Assembly: GCA_900110395.1 (NCBI GenBank)
Contig: FODP01000024.1
Coordinates: forward strand, 36,821-100,820
Length of the DNA stretch: 64,000 nt
Source of the DNA: Rhodospirillales bacterium URHD0017
GTDB lineage: Bacteria > Pseudomonadota > Alphaproteobacteria > Reyranellales > Reyranellaceae
Direction of reading: 5' to 3'
The position numbers and the translations under genes are program-made. Below are positions 23,016 through 31,149 of the stretch, in pieces (position 1 is the stretch's first letter; every line of letters starts with the position of its first letter). Below the pieces are notes generated by a model. It did not search any database. It saw only the letters and a list, made by a program, of their open reading frames with translations, and was not told the origin of the DNA.

Positions 23016-24382
23016 CGTTCGCGCCTCTGGTGCTCGGCTGGCGGTTGGCACCCGGTGCCTCGCTCGCTCCGTTACGCGCAACCGATCTGGCGCTCACTTT
23101 CGCCGGCAACACCGCCACCCTGTCGCCGGGTCATGGCGGCCTGCGCGACGCGCTGCTTGCGTTGAAGGACGGCGCCGATGAGACGCACTTGACGGCGGTG
23201 GCCGGCGACGAAAAGACCGCGGAGCTCTACTACTACCTCGCGGGCATGGTCAGGCGCGGCGTGCTGGAAGCGAGCGCCGATCTCGACGGTTCCCCGCTCG
23301 TTCGCCTGGTGCCGCGCAGCAGCGAGTTCGAGCTGCCGCTGCCGTCGGATGTGCCGCAAAGCGTGATGCTCGACCGTTTTGCTTTTCTGCGGAGGGCCGA
23401 GCGCGGTGCGAGCTTGCAGCATCCCGATGCCGCTTGCGATCTTCTGATCGAACATGCCGCCGTCGCCGGCCTGGTCGGACGTCTCGCCGCCGGCCCGCTC
23501 GACATTGCCAGCTTGTCCACTGCGCTCGACCGTGCTGTCGCATCGCTGCTGGCGGCGCTGGGCTTCGCGGTCGATGCCGCGGCCGCGGAAGATGTTTCGC
23601 GCCGCACCTGGGAATTCCACGACCGCCTGTTCCAGCGCGCGGCGCGATCCTACGCTGACCTGGTGCCGCGCGGCGCCACCTACCGGTTCGTCGGCGAGCT
23701 GCCGGCGGCGGCGGCGATCCGTCCGGCCTATCCCGGAGCGTCGATTTCGCTGGCGAAACCGCAAGTCGCTTCCGGCCCGGGTCGCAGCATGCTCGAGGTC
23801 ATGGAAGGGCGCCGCTCCTCACGCGCGATGTCCGACACGCCGGTCAGCCTCGATGCCGTCAGCAGCCTCCTGTATCGCGTCGCCCGGGTGAAGGGGACCA
23901 TGCGGGGCCCGCCGGAGATGCCGCAGGACGTCCTGCTGAGACCGTATCCCTCCGGCGGCGCGATCCATGAACTCGAATTCTATCTCGCCGTGCACGCCTG
24001 CGACGGTCTCGCGCCGGGTTTCTATCATTATCGCGGTCAGGAACATGCGCTCACCCGGATTGTCGACGCTGAGGCGCCGGCGGCCGCGATGCTGGACGAT
24101 TGCGCCGCGGCGTGGGGCCAGTCCGGCCGGCCGCCGCAGGTGCTGGTGGTGATCGCCTCGCGCCTGCCGCGGCTTGCCTGGAAGTACTCGGGCATCGCCT
24201 ACAAGGTCTCGTTGATGAACGCCGGCGTGGCGATCCAGAGCCTCTATCTCGTGGCCAACGACCTCGGGCTCGCCGGCGCGGCAGCGGGATCGGGAAACCC
24301 CGAGCTGTTCGCCCGCGCCACCGGTGTGTCGTCCTGGGAAGAGACGAGCATCGCCGAATTCGGCTTTGGCCGCCCGGCATGA
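23012..24382 (+). CDS. SagB/ThcOx-family FMN dehydrogenase
   Basis: The 456-aa protein has an N-terminal helical part (1-240) and a nitroreductase-fold FMN domain with RPYPSGGAIHELEFYLAV, WKYSGIAYKVSLMNAGVAIQ and EETSIAEFGFG. SagB enzymes oxidise azolines made by YcaO to aromatic azoles. ATG 23012 overlaps the stop of the YcaO gene as ATGA, so the two are translated together. The open frame upstream of 23012 is a shadow of the YcaO gene. Confidence 0.92.
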   Translation: MTFAPLVLGWRLAPGASLAPLRATDLALTFAGNTATLSPGHGGLRDALLALKDGADETHLTAVAGDEKTAELYYYLAGMVRRGVLEASADLDGSPLVRLVPRSSEFELPLPSDVPQSVMLDRFAFLRRAERGASLQHPDAACDLLIEHAAVAGLVGRLAAGPLDIASLSTALDRAVASLLAALGFAVDAAAAEDVSRRTWEFHDRLFQRAARSYADLVPRGATYRFVGELPAAAAIRPAYPGASISLAKPQVASGPGRSMLEVMEGRRSSRAMSDTPVSLDAVSSLLYRVARVKGTMRGPPEMPQDVLLRPYPSGGAIHELEFYLAVHACDGLAPGFYHYRGQEHALTRIVDAEAPAAAMLDDCAAAWGQSGRPPQVLVVIASRLPRLAWKYSGIAYKVSLMNAGVAIQSLYLVANDLGLAGAAAGSGNPELFARATGVSSWEETSIAEFGFGRPA

Positions 24383-24723
24383 CGACGGTCTACAGGATCG
24401 TCGCCGCCGATCTATGGCAGGCCGCCGAAGGCAGCGGCGTGTTCACCGGCGCCGGCATCGACCTGAACGATGGCTTCATCCATCTCTCCACGGGAGCGCA
24501 GGCGAGACGGACGGCCGCGCTGTACTTCAAAGGCAAGGGCAATCTCGTGCTTGTGGCGGTTGATGGGGCGACGCTCGGCGCCGCACTGAAGTATGAGCCT
24601 TCACGCGACGGCGATCTGTTCCCTCATCTCTACGGGCCTCTGCCGCTGGCAGCGGTCCTGTCGGTGCGGCCGCTGCCGATCGGCTCCGATGGCAACCACA
24701 TCTTTCCGGAAGACGTCGACTGA
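24379..24723 (+). CDS. DUF952 family protein in the RiPP operon
   Basis: The 114-aa protein matches the DUF952 pattern: TVYRIVAADLWQ at the start, DGFIHLSTGAQ in the middle and FPHLYGPLP near the end. The family has no known function; I recall it being placed near ADP-ribosyltransferase-like folds, but I cannot check this. ATG 24379 overlaps the SagB stop as ATGA, so it is coupled to the maturation genes and could modify the peptide or protect the cell. GAGACG/CGTCTC inverted repeats follow its stop without a T-tract. Confidence 0.82.
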   Translation: MTTVYRIVAADLWQAAEGSGVFTGAGIDLNDGFIHLSTGAQARRTAALYFKGKGNLVLVAVDGATLGAALKYEPSRDGDLFPHLYGPLPLAAVLSVRPLPIGSDGNHIFPEDVD

Positions 24724-24869
24724 GACGTCGTGGCGTCTCTGCCCGAAATTCCGGCCGACGGTTCGACGGCTCAGAGGGTACCGGCATGCATGTTGCGACA
24801 CCGCAGCACGACTCCTAGAGTCGCGCGGGGTCAAAGGCCGCGCGCCGGCAAATAATAAGGGAGCCTGTC

Positions 24870-25934
24870 ATGGAGATCAGTCGTTTGCGTCGTCGTCACG
24901 TCGTCTCATTGCTCGGAGGCGCCGCCGCCGTCGGCGCATCGGGCCGCGCCTTCGCCCAGGCCGAGCCGCCCAAGCCGGCCCAGATCGTCGTCAATCATTC
25001 CGGCGGGTCGATGGGCAGCGCCATGCGCAAGGCGTTCTTCAACGGCTTCGAGAAGAAGTACGGCATCCGCGTCGTCGAGACGAGCCCGGTCGACTTCGGC
25101 AAGCTGCGCGCCATGGTCGATTCGGGCAACGTCGAATGGGACCTGACCGAGATCGGCGGTCAGGACGCCATCCGCGCCGGCAAGGCCAACCTGCTCGACA
25201 AGGTCGATCCCAAGGTCGTCGATCGTTCGAAGTATCCGGAGACGGCGCAGAATCCCTATGTCTTCGCCTCGTCGGTCTACACGACGATCATCGGCTACCG
25301 AACCGACGTCTTCAAGAACGGCAGCCAGCCCAAGAGCTGGGCCGACTGGTGGGACGTCAAGAAGTTCCCGGGCGCGCGCTCGATGCGCAATCATCCGACC
25401 GACAATCTCGAGTTCGCGCTGATTGCCGACGGGGTGCCCAAGGACAAGGTCTATCCCATCGACTTCGACCGCGCCTTCAAGAAGCTCGACCAGATCAAGC
25501 CGCACGTCACGGCCTGGTGGTCGACCGGCCAGCAGCCGGCGCAGCTGCTGCTCGACAAGGAGGTCGTGCTGGCGACCGGCTGGAACGGCCGCTTCTACGA
25601 CATCATCAAGAAGGGCGCGCCGGTCGAGATCGAGTGGAACGAGGGCGCCCTGAAGCAGGGCAGCTTCGCCATCCCGCGCGGGGCGAAGAATCCGTACTGG
25701 GCCAACAAGATGCTGGCCGAGCTCGCGATTCCGCAGCAGCAGGCGGTCTACGCCTCCGAGCTCGGCTATCCCGGCCTCAACCTCGAATCGCTGAACTTCG
25801 TCGATGCCAAGGTGAAGCCCTACCTGCCGACGGCGTATCTTGAGAAGCAGTTCTGGATCAGCGACGAATGGTATGCCGAGCACGGCACCAAGGCTGCCGA
25901 GCTGTGGAACGCCTGGATGCTGAAGAAGGCGTGA
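24870..25934 (+). CDS. ABC transporter substrate-binding protein, polyamine/PotD type
   Basis: The 354-aa protein starts with a Tat-like signal (LRRRHVVSLLGGAAAVGASG, cut near AFAQA), followed by a two-lobed periplasmic binding protein of the spermidine/putrescine group. The ligand could be a polyamine or another small cation or iron chelate. It leads an operon with ATPase, two permeases and an FAD amine oxidase, which favours uptake of an amine used as a nutrient. ATG 24870 has a GGGAG site. Confidence 0.88.
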   Translation: MEISRLRRRHVVSLLGGAAAVGASGRAFAQAEPPKPAQIVVNHSGGSMGSAMRKAFFNGFEKKYGIRVVETSPVDFGKLRAMVDSGNVEWDLTEIGGQDAIRAGKANLLDKVDPKVVDRSKYPETAQNPYVFASSVYTTIIGYRTDVFKNGSQPKSWADWWDVKKFPGARSMRNHPTDNLEFALIADGVPKDKVYPIDFDRAFKKLDQIKPHVTAWWSTGQQPAQLLLDKEVVLATGWNGRFYDIIKKGAPVEIEWNEGALKQGSFAIPRGAKNPYWANKMLAELAIPQQQAVYASELGYPGLNLESLNFVDAKVKPYLPTAYLEKQFWISDEWYAEHGTKAAELWNAWMLKKA

Positions 25935-25944
25935 GTGGCCGGAG

Positions 25945-26988
25945 GTGAATGACAAGGGATCGGCCGACCTCCTGATCGAGGGGGTCGGCAAGCGCTTCGG
26001 CGAGGTCGTGGCGCTGGACCGCGTCTCGCTGCAGGTGGCGCAAGGCGAGCTGCTGACCATCCTCGGCCCCAGCGGCTCGGGCAAGACCACGCTCCTGAAG
26101 GTCGTCGCCGGCTTCGAGACGCCTGACGGCGGATCGGTGAAGGTGGCCGGAGAGGAAATCACCTCCTTGCCACCGGCCAGGCGCGACATCGGCATGGTGT
26201 TCCAGAATTACGCGCTGTTCCCGCATCTCACGGTGCAGGGCAACGTTTCGTTCCCTCTCGAGATGCGCAACGTCGCCCGCGCGGCAATCGATCGGCGCAC
26301 CGCCGAGGCCATCGCCATGGTCGAGCTGAAAGGCTACGAGCGGCGCCTGCCGCGCCAGCTCTCCGGCGGCCAGCAGCAGCGCGTCGCGCTGGCGCGCGCC
26401 ATCGTCTTCAATCCGCGGCTTCTGCTGCTCGACGAGCCGTTCGGTGCGCTCGACCGCAAGCTGCGCGAGACCATGCAGCTCGAGGTCCGGCGCCTGCAGC
26501 GCAAGCTCGGCCTGACCACGATCTTCATCACCCACGACCAGGAAGAGGCACTGGTCCTGTCGGATCGCATCGCGGTGATGAACCACGGCACGATCCAGCA
26601 GGTCGCCACGACGACCGAGATCTATGAACGGCCGGCCAACGACTTCGTCGCCGACTTCGTGGGCGAGAGCAACATCTTCCACGGCACGATGACGGAAGCA
26701 GGCACGGTCGCTCTGGACAACGGCCGCACGCTCGAGGTCGCGAGCCGCCTGCCGGCCGGCCGCAAGGTCGGCGTGCTGATGCGACCGGAACGCTTCTCGC
26801 CTGGCGGCGCCAACGCCTTCTCGGGCGAGGTCGTGGAGGCGGTCTATCTCGGCACCTCCTTCAAGCTGCGGCTGGCCTGCGAAGGCGGCATGGAATTGCT
26901 GGTCCGTCAGCCGGCGAAAGGTTCGTTGCCGGCGACCGGCGCGCGGATCGAGGTCGGCATCGAACCGGACGCGATCCATGTCTTCTGA
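25945..26988 (+). CDS. ABC transporter ATP-binding protein, PotA type
   Basis: The 347-aa protein has Walker A (GPSGSGKTT), Q-loop (VFQNYALFPHLTVQGN), signature (LSGGQQQRVALARAI), Walker B (LLLLDEPFGALD) and a C-terminal TOBE domain with VGVLMRPERFS. It powers the importer together with the adjacent permeases. The start is probably GTG 25945, ten bases after the preceding stop. Its ribosome site is poorly placed because GGAGG runs into the start codon, so the exact start is uncertain. Confidence 0.9.
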   Translation: MNDKGSADLLIEGVGKRFGEVVALDRVSLQVAQGELLTILGPSGSGKTTLLKVVAGFETPDGGSVKVAGEEITSLPPARRDIGMVFQNYALFPHLTVQGNVSFPLEMRNVARAAIDRRTAEAIAMVELKGYERRLPRQLSGGQQQRVALARAIVFNPRLLLLDEPFGALDRKLRETMQLEVRRLQRKLGLTTIFITHDQEEALVLSDRIAVMNHGTIQQVATTTEIYERPANDFVADFVGESNIFHGTMTEAGTVALDNGRTLEVASRLPAGRKVGVLMRPERFSPGGANAFSGEVVEAVYLGTSFKLRLACEGGMELLVRQPAKGSLPATGARIEVGIEPDAIHVF

Positions 26989-27007
26989 TCATGCGGACCT
27001 CATTGCT

Positions 27008-27091
27008 GGGAGCGCGCCACTCCGTGGCGCTCTTTTCATTGCCTCCCCACGCCAAGCGTGGGGAGGAAGCGCCACAGAGTGGCGCGCTCCC
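27008..27091. repeat. Triple-hairpin palindromic element inside the ABC operon
   Basis: Outer arms 27008-27031 and 27068-27091 are 24-base reverse complements with one mismatch. Each also holds its own GCGCCAC...GTGGCGC hairpin. Between them a perfect 11-bp stem with a 3-base loop (27042-27066) forms a third hairpin. It occupies most of the 120-base gap between ATPase and first permease genes. It may set the relative expression of upstream and downstream genes and looks like a REP-type element. Confidence 0.75.
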
Positions 27092-27108
27092 GGCAAAGAG
27101 CGTGAGCA

Positions 27109-27918
27109 ATGAGCGGCCGTGTCGCCTGGCCGGCCGCGCCGGCGCTGATCCTGCTCCTGGTCTTCTTCCTCTTCCCGGTCGTGCGCATGCTGGGCTTCAG
27201 CCTCGAGGGCGGGACGCTCGAGTGGTACGCCAAGGCGCTGGGTGAGGGGCTGTATCTGCGGGTGATGTGGAACACCTTCGAGATCGCCCTGCTGGTCACG
27301 CTGGTCTGCCTGCTGCTGGGCTATCCGCTGGGCTTCCTGATCGCCACGACGACGCCGACCTGGGCGACTCTGGGCTTCATCTTCGTGCTGCTGCCGCTGT
27401 GGACCTCGGTGCTGGTGCGGACCTACGCGTGGATGGTGCTGCTCGGCCGCAACGGCGTGTTCAACCGCCTGCTGATGGACTGGGGCATCATCAGCGATCC
27501 CATCCCGATGCTGCACAACTTCACCGGCGTGCTGATCGGCATGGTGCATGTCCTGCTGCCCTACATGGTCCTGCCGATCTATGGTGCGGTGCGGCGGGTC
27601 GATCCGGCGGTGGTCGCCGCCGCGGCGGGGCTGGGCGCCTCGAGCTGGCGCATCTTCTGGCGCATCTACATCCCGCTCACGCTGAACGGCATCTTCGCCG
27701 GCTGCGTGCTGGTGTTCGTGCTGTCGCTGGGCTTCTTCATCACGCCGGCGCTGCTGGGCGGCGGCCGGGTCATCATGATCGCCGTGCTGATCGAGCAACA
27801 AGTGCGCGAGGCGCTGAACTGGCCGTTCGCGTCGGCCCTGTCGGCGGTCCTGCTGGTCGCGACGTTTGCCGTCTATGCGCTTGCCCAGCGGGTGACGCAG
27901 CCGGAGGCCCGGACATGA
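27109..27918 (+). CDS. ABC transporter permease, PotB type
   Basis: The 269-aa protein has six predicted helices. The EAA-type coupling loop reads AAAGLGASSWRIFWRIYIPL, where it contacts the ATPase. It is the first permease of a polyamine-type importer. The ATG at 27109 comes shortly after the triple-hairpin element. Its stop lies within a 14-base tandem duplication that holds the ribosome site for the next gene. Confidence 0.9.
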   Translation: MSGRVAWPAAPALILLLVFFLFPVVRMLGFSLEGGTLEWYAKALGEGLYLRVMWNTFEIALLVTLVCLLLGYPLGFLIATTTPTWATLGFIFVLLPLWTSVLVRTYAWMVLLGRNGVFNRLLMDWGIISDPIPMLHNFTGVLIGMVHVLLPYMVLPIYGAVRRVDPAVVAAAAGLGASSWRIFWRIYIPLTLNGIFAGCVLVFVLSLGFFITPALLGGGRVIMIAVLIEQQVREALNWPFASALSAVLLVATFAVYALAQRVTQPEART

Positions 27919-27940
27919 GGAGCGGGACATGAGGAGCGGG
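27913..27940 (+). repeat. Tandem 14-bp duplication carrying the ribosome site
   Basis: The unit ACATGAGGAGCGGG occurs twice in a row, overlapping the end of the first permease gene and followed directly by the second permease start (ATG 27943). Each copy carries a GAGGAG ribosome site and an ATG. The second copy is used for the downstream start. Confidence 0.6.
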
Positions 27941-27942
27941 GC

Positions 27943-28737
27943 ATGAAAGGCAAGCCGCTCAGCCGCCGCCTGCTGATCGCCGCCGGGGCGCTGATCTACT
28001 TCTTCCTGATGCTGCCTCTGCTGGTGGTCTTCCCGATCTCGCTGAGCTCGGCGCCATATCTGCAGTTCCCGCCGCCCGGCCTCAGCTGGCAGTGGTACGA
28101 GCGCTACCTCGACGACCCGCAGTGGATCGACGCCACCTGGCGCTCCCTCTACATCGGCGGCGCCACGGCCGTCCTGGCGCTGTTGCTGGGGGTGCCGCTT
28201 GCCTTCAGCCTGGTGCGCGGCAGGTTCTTTGGCCGCGTCCTGGTCGATCGCCTCGCGCTCGCCCCCATCATCGTGCCGACCATCATCCTGTCGGTCGCCC
28301 TCTACGGGGTGTTCGCCAAGCTGAAGCTGATCGGCGCCTGGTACGGGCTGGTGGTGGCCCACACCGTGCTCGCGCTGCCGTTCGTGGTCCTGGTGATGAC
28401 GGCGGGCCTGCGCGACTTCGACCGCTCGCTCGAGCAGGCCGCCGAGGGCCTGGGGGCCAGCCGCTGGCGGACGCTGACGCGCGTGACCCTGCCGCTGCTG
28501 CGGCCGAGCCTGGTGTCGGCGGGGCTGCTCGCCTTCATCTCGTCGTTCGACGAGGTTGTGGTCGCGTTGTTCCTGGCCGGCGCCAACATGACACTGCCCA
28601 AGAAGATGTTCGACAACATCCTGATGGAGATCGATCCCACCATCGCCGCGGTGTCGGTCGTCCAGATCCTGCTGGTCACGATCGTCATGGTGCTGATCGG
28701 CCGGTTCGGCCGGGGCCTCAGGGACAGCGCGCGTTAG
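27943..28737 (+). CDS. ABC transporter permease, PotC type
   Basis: The 264-aa protein has six predicted helices and the EAA loop AAEGLGASRWRTLTRVTLPL. It pairs with the preceding permease to form the transport channel. The gene lies nine bases ahead of the FAD oxidase, so transport and oxidation of the substrate are probably linked in one transcript. Confidence 0.9.
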   Translation: MKGKPLSRRLLIAAGALIYFFLMLPLLVVFPISLSSAPYLQFPPPGLSWQWYERYLDDPQWIDATWRSLYIGGATAVLALLLGVPLAFSLVRGRFFGRVLVDRLALAPIIVPTIILSVALYGVFAKLKLIGAWYGLVVAHTVLALPFVVLVMTAGLRDFDRSLEQAAEGLGASRWRTLTRVTLPLLRPSLVSAGLLAFISSFDEVVVALFLAGANMTLPKKMFDNILMEIDPTIAAVSVVQILLVTIVMVLIGRFGRGLRDSAR

Positions 28738-28746
28738 GAGAACAGC

Positions 28747-30075
28747 ATGGCCGATTCCGTCTTCCACAAGGATTTCAAGTCGATGCCGTGGTGGTGGGAG
28801 TGGTGGCATCCCAACACCGAGCTGTCGCAGGACCCGCCGCGCAAGACCGACGTGCTGGTGGTCGGCGCGGGCTACGGCGGCCTGTCGACGGCGCTGGAGC
28901 TGGCGCGCTCGGGTGTCGAGGTGACGGTGCTGGAGCGCGGCGCCTTCGGCGACGGCGCCAGCACGCGCAACGGCGGCGGCGTCAGCGGCGGCACGACGCT
29001 GGGCAAGGGCTTCTCCGGCAAGGGCGTGCGCAGCGATCCCGAGGAATGGAAGAAGGTGATGTCGCGCATGCTGAGCGACGCGGCGGATTCACTGGCCCAG
29101 GTCGAGACGGTGATCCAGCGCGAGGGCATCGACTGCTACTGGCGCATGAACGGACGCTTCAGCGGCGCCTTCACGCCCAGGCACTACAACGAGCAGGCGG
29201 CCAAGGTCGGCACCTACAACAAGAGCGCCGGTCTTGGCACCTACATGGTGCCGCGCGAACAGCAGCGCGACGAGATCGCCTCGGACTACTACTACGGCGG
29301 CATGGTGGTGGAACGCACCGGCCAGCTTCACCCCGCGCTCTACTACGGCGGTCTGCTTCAAGCGACGCACAAGGCCGGCGCGAGGCTGTGTGCGCAATGC
29401 GACGCCGAGAAGATCGAGCGAAAAACCGGTGGCTTCACCGTCCTCACCAACAAGGGCCCGATCGAGGCGCGCGAGGTCGTGATCGCGACCAACGGCTACA
29501 CGGGTGACGTGACGCCGACGCTGAAGCGCCGGCTGGTGCCGGTCGCGAGCCATATCATTGCGACCGAGGAGCTGCCGGAGGATCTGGTCAAGAGCCTGAT
29601 CCCGAAGGGCCGTGTCGTCAGCGATACCAAGCGTGTGCTCTGCTATTACCGGCGCTCGCCCGACGACAAGCGCGTGATCTTCGGCGGCCGGGCACGCTTC
29701 ACCCAGGTGACGCCCGAGGTGAGCGCGCCGGTCCTGCACGGCTACATGCTGGAGCGCTGGCCGCAGCTCAAGGGCACCAAGGTCACGCATGCCTGGACCG
29801 GCAACGTCGCCTTCGCCTTCGACTTCCTGCCGCACATGGGCCAGGAGCAGGGCATGCACTACCTGATGGCCTGCAACGGCTCGGGCGTCGCCATGATGTC
29901 CTACTTGGGCTACCAGACCGCACGGAAGATCGCCGGCGGCTCGAACGCACCGATCAACGCCTTCGACGGCCAGGATTTCCCGACGGTGCCGTTCTACAGC
30001 GGCAATCCCTGGTTCCTGCCCATGGTCGGTGCCTGGTACCGCACCCGCGACTGGTGGGATCGTCTGACGGCCTAG
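28747..30075 (+). CDS. FAD-dependent amine oxidoreductase (DAO/PuuB-like)
   Basis: The 442-aa protein has a dinucleotide-binding motif (DVLVVGAGYGGLSTALELA) and the DAO-type second signature with GASTRNGGGVSGG. It resembles gamma-glutamylputrescine oxidase and related enzymes that oxidise secondary amines to aldehydes with release of hydrogen peroxide. It ends the ABC operon and probably consumes the imported amine. The stop shares a CTAG palindrome with the convergent GST gene. Confidence 0.88.
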   Translation: MADSVFHKDFKSMPWWWEWWHPNTELSQDPPRKTDVLVVGAGYGGLSTALELARSGVEVTVLERGAFGDGASTRNGGGVSGGTTLGKGFSGKGVRSDPEEWKKVMSRMLSDAADSLAQVETVIQREGIDCYWRMNGRFSGAFTPRHYNEQAAKVGTYNKSAGLGTYMVPREQQRDEIASDYYYGGMVVERTGQLHPALYYGGLLQATHKAGARLCAQCDAEKIERKTGGFTVLTNKGPIEAREVVIATNGYTGDVTPTLKRRLVPVASHIIATEELPEDLVKSLIPKGRVVSDTKRVLCYYRRSPDDKRVIFGGRARFTQVTPEVSAPVLHGYMLERWPQLKGTKVTHAWTGNVAFAFDFLPHMGQEQGMHYLMACNGSGVAMMSYLGYQTARKIAGGSNAPINAFDGQDFPTVPFYSGNPWFLPMVGAWYRTRDWWDRLTA

Positions 30076-31142
30076 ATCATGGCGAACGCTGGCACGCGCT
30101 CGGCCTCGCCGGGCGCGAAGGCGAGGGCATTCCAGAAGCCTGCTTCCTCGAGCAGTGGCCTTAGAACCTGACGCTCGCCGTACGGCAACGCTGCGAACAT
30201 TTGCTTCAACCATAGCCAGCAGTGGGCCGGATAGGGCCGGGCGATGCTGGTGATCTGCACGCCCTCGATCGGATAGACGGCAAGCGGCTTGCCCTCGGCA
30301 AGAGCCGCACTGACGGCCAGCATCATCGGCAGCAGAGTGCGGCCCGCGAACTTCACCATGGCGCGTGCCGTTTCGCCAGGTTCCCGGTCGGTCGACCAGT
30401 TGCCGTCGTGTCCCGACAGGTCGTCGATATACTGCGTCCACTGGAACAGGCGCACGGCGTGCTGGCGCAGGATACGCGCCGCCGTGGGATCGATGGCGAA
30501 TTGCGAGAGCATGCCGTAGAGCGCGAAGTCGGCGATCGACGGCCGGTTGCCGAACAGGAAGAGCTGCAGCGAGAGGCCGCGTTCCAGCGTTTCAAGGAGC
30601 TCGAGGTACTGGCGATGGAACACGTCGGTGGCGGCGGGATTGCCGGCGCCTAGTGCGGTGCGCACCTTCTGCTGACGGGCAGTGAAGCGGGCCATGCCGG
30701 CGGCGAGTTCGTCTTCGCTGACCGCGCCCAGCCAGCCGTGCATCTGGCGGCGCGCGCAGAACGCGACATCCTCGTCCGATGTCCAGCGAAAGGCCATCAG
30801 CGGAATGGGCAGCCACTCGTCGGCGAAGTCCTCGATCAGGCGGGCGAGGAAGCGTTCGCCGGGCGAGGGCGGCAGCACCGAACGGCCTTCGTGTCGGGAG
30901 TCGAGCTCGTGGATGAGCGGCGTGGAATCGGTCCACGGCGTGCCGTCGGGAAACAGCACGATCGGGAGCTGATTCTTGTGCAAGTGGGTGAGCTTGTCGG
31001 TCTGACCCGTGCCGTCCCAGCCGCCCAGCACGATCACCCAGTCGTGCGGGATGCGCCGGTAGCGCATCACCGCGCGAACCTTGTGGGAGTAGGGCGAGCC
31101 CGGACCCGCGATGATGCGGTATCGATCGCTAGGCTCGCCCAT
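30072..31142 (-). CDS. Glutathione S-transferase family protein, long form
   Basis: The 356-aa protein starts with a thioredoxin-like domain (AGPGSPYSHKVRAVMRYRRI) that contains the glutathione-site Ser/Tyr region. It continues with the strand-Pro turn NQLPIVLFPDG and a helical C-terminal domain longer than usual (normal GSTs have about 210-240 aa). The extra C-terminal 100 residues are not recognised. It may be a single gene between two operons; the metC gene lies next upstream by seven bases. Confidence 0.82.
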   Translation of the reverse strand: MGEPSDRYRIIAGPGSPYSHKVRAVMRYRRIPHDWVIVLGGWDGTGQTDKLTHLHKNQLPIVLFPDGTPWTDSTPLIHELDSRHEGRSVLPPSPGERFLARLIEDFADEWLPIPLMAFRWTSDEDVAFCARRQMHGWLGAVSEDELAAGMARFTARQQKVRTALGAGNPAATDVFHRQYLELLETLERGLSLQLFLFGNRPSIADFALYGMLSQFAIDPTAARILRQHAVRLFQWTQYIDDLSGHDGNWSTDREPGETARAMVKFAGRTLLPMMLAVSAALAEGKPLAVYPIEGVQITSIARPYPAHCWLWLKQMFAALPYGERQVLRPLLEEAGFWNALAFAPGEAERVPAFAMI

Positions 31143-31149
31143 CGTGCGG

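Noticed and set aside
26989..28809. Long minus-strand open frame (606 aa) over the two ABC permeases
   Set aside because: The translation is rich in His, Gln, Arg and Asp with no domain, and it lies antisense to two clear permease genes; a codon-bias shadow.
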